64,000 nt of DNA from Pseudomonas sp. JM0905a. Lineage in GTDB: Bacteria; Pseudomonadota; Gammaproteobacteria; Pseudomonadales; Pseudomonadaceae. The position numbers were made by a program, and so were the translations under genes. The stretch is from the NCBI RefSeq assembly GCF_014700075.1, contig NZ_JACXBU010000007.1, forward strand, positions 248,001 to 312,000. Reading direction: 5' to 3'. Below are positions 62,185 through 64,000 of the stretch, piece by piece. How positions within the stretch are numbered: the stretch's first letter is position 1; each line of letters begins with the position of its first letter. A model generated the notes under the pieces. That model did no database searches. It was not told the origin of the DNA and was given only the letters and a program-made list of their open reading frames with translations.

Positions 62185-64000
62185 ATGTCCGACCGCATCG
62201 CCCGCCAGCAAGCCCTGCAACAGGCGCTCAAAGAGCGCATCCTGATCCTCGACGGCGGCATGGGCACTATGATCCAGAGCTACAAGCTGCAGGAAGAGGA
62301 CTACCGCGGCGCCCGCTTCGCCGACTGGCCAAGCGACGTTAAAGGCAACAACGACTTGCTGCTGCTGACCCGCCCGGACGTGATCCAGGCCATCGAGAGG
62401 GCCTACCTGGACGCTGGCGCGGACATCCTCGAGACCAACACCTTCAACGCCACCCGCGTGTCCCAGGCCGACTACGGCATGGAAGAGCTGGTGTATGAGC
62501 TGAACATCGAAGGCGCGCGCCTGGCCCGTGAAGTGGCCGACGCCAAGACCGCCGAGAACCCGGCCAAGCCGCGCTTCGTTGCCGGCGTGCTCGGCCCAAC
62601 CAGCCGCACCTGCTCCATCTCCCCGGACGTGAACAACCCCGGCTACCGCAACGTGACCTTCGACGAGCTGGTGGAGAACTACAGCGAAGCCACCAAGGGC
62701 CTGATCCAAGGCGGTTCCGACCTGATCCTGATCGAAACCATCTTCGACACCCTCAACGCCAAGGCGGCGATCTTCGCCGTGCAGGGCGTGTTCGAGGAAC
62801 TGGGCTTCGAGCTGCCGATCATGATTTCCGGCACCATCACCGATGCCTCCGGCCGCACCCTGTCCGGCCAGACCACCGAGGCCTTCCTGAACTCGGTGCG
62901 CCACGCCAAGCCGATCTCCATCGGCCTGAACTGCGCCCTCGGCGCCAAGGAACTGCGTCCCTATCTGGCGGAGCTGGCGGCCAAGGCCGAAACCCACGTC
63001 TCGGCGCACCCCAACGCCGGCCTGCCCAACGCCTTCGGCGAATACGACGAAAGCCCGGCGCAGATGGCCGAGGTGGTGGAGGAGTTCGCCGCCAGTGGCC
63101 TGCTCAACATCGTCGGCGGTTGCTGCGGCACCACCCCGCCGCACATCCAGGCCATCGCCGAGGCCGTGGCCAAGTACCCGCCGCGCGTGATCCCGGACAT
63201 CCCCAAGGCCTGCCGCCTCTCGGGCCTGGAACCCTTCACCATCGACCGCAGCTCGCTGTTCGTGAACGTCGGCGAGCGCACCAACATCACCGGCAGCGCC
63301 AAGTTCGCCCGCCTGATCCGCGAAGAGAACTACACCGAGGCCCTGGAAGTGGCCCTGCAACAGGTGGAAGCGGGTGCCCAGGTGATCGACATCAACATGG
63401 ACGAAGGGATGCTCGACTCCCAGGCGGCCATGGTCACCTTCCTCAATCTGATCGCCGGCGAGCCGGACATCTCCCGCGTGCCGATCATGATCGACTCTTC
63501 CAAGTGGGAAGTGATCGAGGCGGGCCTGAAATGCATCCAGGGCAAGGGCATCGTCAACTCCATCTCCATGAAGGAAGGCGTCGAGGCGTTCAAGCACCAT
63601 GCCCGCCTGTGCAAGCGCTACGGCGCCGCCGTGGTGGTGATGGCCTTCGACGAGGTCGGCCAGGCCGATACCGCCGCACGCAAGAAGGAAATCTGCCAGC
63701 GCAGCTACGACATCCTGGTCAACGAAGTGGGCTTCCCGCCGGAAGACATCATCTTCGACCCGAACATCTTCGCCGTGGCCACCGGCATCGAGGAACACAA
63801 CAACTACGCGGTGGACTTCATCGAGGCGTGCGCCTACATCCGCGACGAGCTGCCCTACGCGCTGTCGTCCGGCGGCGTGTCCAACGTGTCCTTCTCCTTC
63901 CGCGGCAACAACCCGGTGCGTGAAGCGATCCACTCGGTGTTCCTCTACCACGCCATCAAGAACGGCCTGACCATGGGCATCGTCAACGCCGGCCAACTGG
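62185..64000 (+). CDS. metH: Cobalamin-dependent methionine synthase (3' end cut by window)
   Basis: Visible are 605 codons of a protein normally around 1,230. The homocysteine-binding domain has [20 protein letters not shown], the zinc cysteines [12 protein letters not shown] and [12 protein letters not shown]. The pterin (methyltetrahydrofolate) domain starts with [20 protein letters not shown] and continues with [12 protein letters not shown] and [18 protein letters not shown]. The B12-binding and activation domains lie beyond the edge. It transfers methyl from methyltetrahydrofolate to homocysteine. Confidence 0.97.
   Translation, partial: MSDRIARQQALQQALKERILILDGGMGTMIQSYKLQEEDYRGARFADWPSDVKGNNDLLLLTRPDVIQAIERAYLDAGADILETNTFNATRVSQADYGMEELVYELNIEGARLAREVADAKTAENPAKPRFVAGVLGPTSRTCSISPDVNNPGYRNVTFDELVENYSEATKGLIQGGSDLILIETIFDTLNAKAAIFAVQGVFEELGFELPIMISGTITDASGRTLSGQTTEAFLNSVRHAKPISIGLNCALGAKELRPYLAELAAKAETHVSAHPNAGLPNAFGEYDESPAQMAEVVEEFAASGLLNIVGGCCGTTPPHIQAIAEAVAKYPPRVIPDIPKACRLSGLEPFTIDRSSLFVNVGERTNITGSAKFARLIREENYTEALEVALQQVEAGAQVIDINMDEGMLDSQAAMVTFLNLIAGEPDISRVPIMIDSSKWEVIEAGLKCIQGKGIVNSISMKEGVEAFKHHARLCKRYGAAVVVMAFDEVGQADTAARKKEICQRSYDILVNEVGFPPEDIIFDPNIFAVATGIEEHNNYAVDFIEACAYIRDELPYALSSGGVSNVSFSFRGNNPVREAIHSVFLYHAIKNGLTMGIVNAGQL

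Noticed and set aside
62161..63996. 611-codon minus-strand frame opposite metH
   Set aside because: metH is clear on the plus strand; the frame is Gly/Val/Asp-rich shadow sequence.

Overview
The window is high-GC gammaproteobacterial chromosome and reads as Pseudomonas. The evidence is the gene order thrS-infC-rpmI-rplT-pheS-pheT-ihfA-MerR-tRNA-Pro and the block cti-nfuA-MFS next to metH. Every species-level statement is an inference from protein likeness; no database was searched.

Layout. (1) 1-4761, core: end of a cyclopropane-fatty-acid synthase gene, a DUF2878 membrane protein, and an opposing, tightly overlapping operon (chalcone-isomerase-like protein, 34-residue ORF, short-chain dehydrogenase, cryptochrome/photolyase-related protein, DUF2256). 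Its promoter region holds two TTGTACAA boxes, which suggests a light- or stress-responsive LitR/CarH-type regulon. (2) 4850-5780: a graveyard of decayed mobile-element pieces, including a TraG/VirD4-type coupling-protein fragment and the C-terminal end of a second tyrosine integrase. (3) 5789-45836: a 40-kb genomic island in the 3' end of tRNA-Pro(GGG), bounded by 47-bp direct repeats with one mismatch. A P4-like integrase lies at the left end, an AlpA-type factor near the right end, and paired GTGGCAC motifs sit inside both ends. (4) 45790-64000, core: tRNA-Pro, the ihfA-pheT-pheS-rplT-rpmI-infC-thrS translation cluster, tRNA-Val, an amine-oxidising flavoprotein, a lipoprotein that looks like a dead C39 peptidase, a GlxA-type regulator, DUF1272, an MFS transporter, nfuA, cti and the first third of metH.

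The island is mostly defence cargo. From left to right it holds a Septu-like ATPase + HNH pair with an unrecognised third gene; a Type III-like restriction operon (Res, Mod) followed by a RelE-like/UvrD-like helicase fusion; a Wadjet/MksBEF-type SMC system in D-C-A-B order with a compact JetD and a divergent WYL regulator (CapW/BrxR type); umuDC with a consensus LexA box; a 186-bp MITE-like sequence; and a SIR2-HerA pair. The right third looks like the island's own maintenance module: DUF932, YqaJ exonuclease, a partner protein, zinc-ribbon proteins, XRE and AlpA regulators, two inovirus-Gp2/YagK-like proteins, and a degenerate IstB-like ATPase fused to a possible MatP-like DNA-binding domain. 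No conjugation genes are present inside the island.

The leads most worth following are the three-gene Septu-like operon at 7714-11549, two tandem 33-34-residue membrane peptides facing the LexA box at 27650-27869, the helicase fusion attached to the restriction operon, and the hairpin-occluded ribosome binding sites repeated in front of three genes at 41110-42358.
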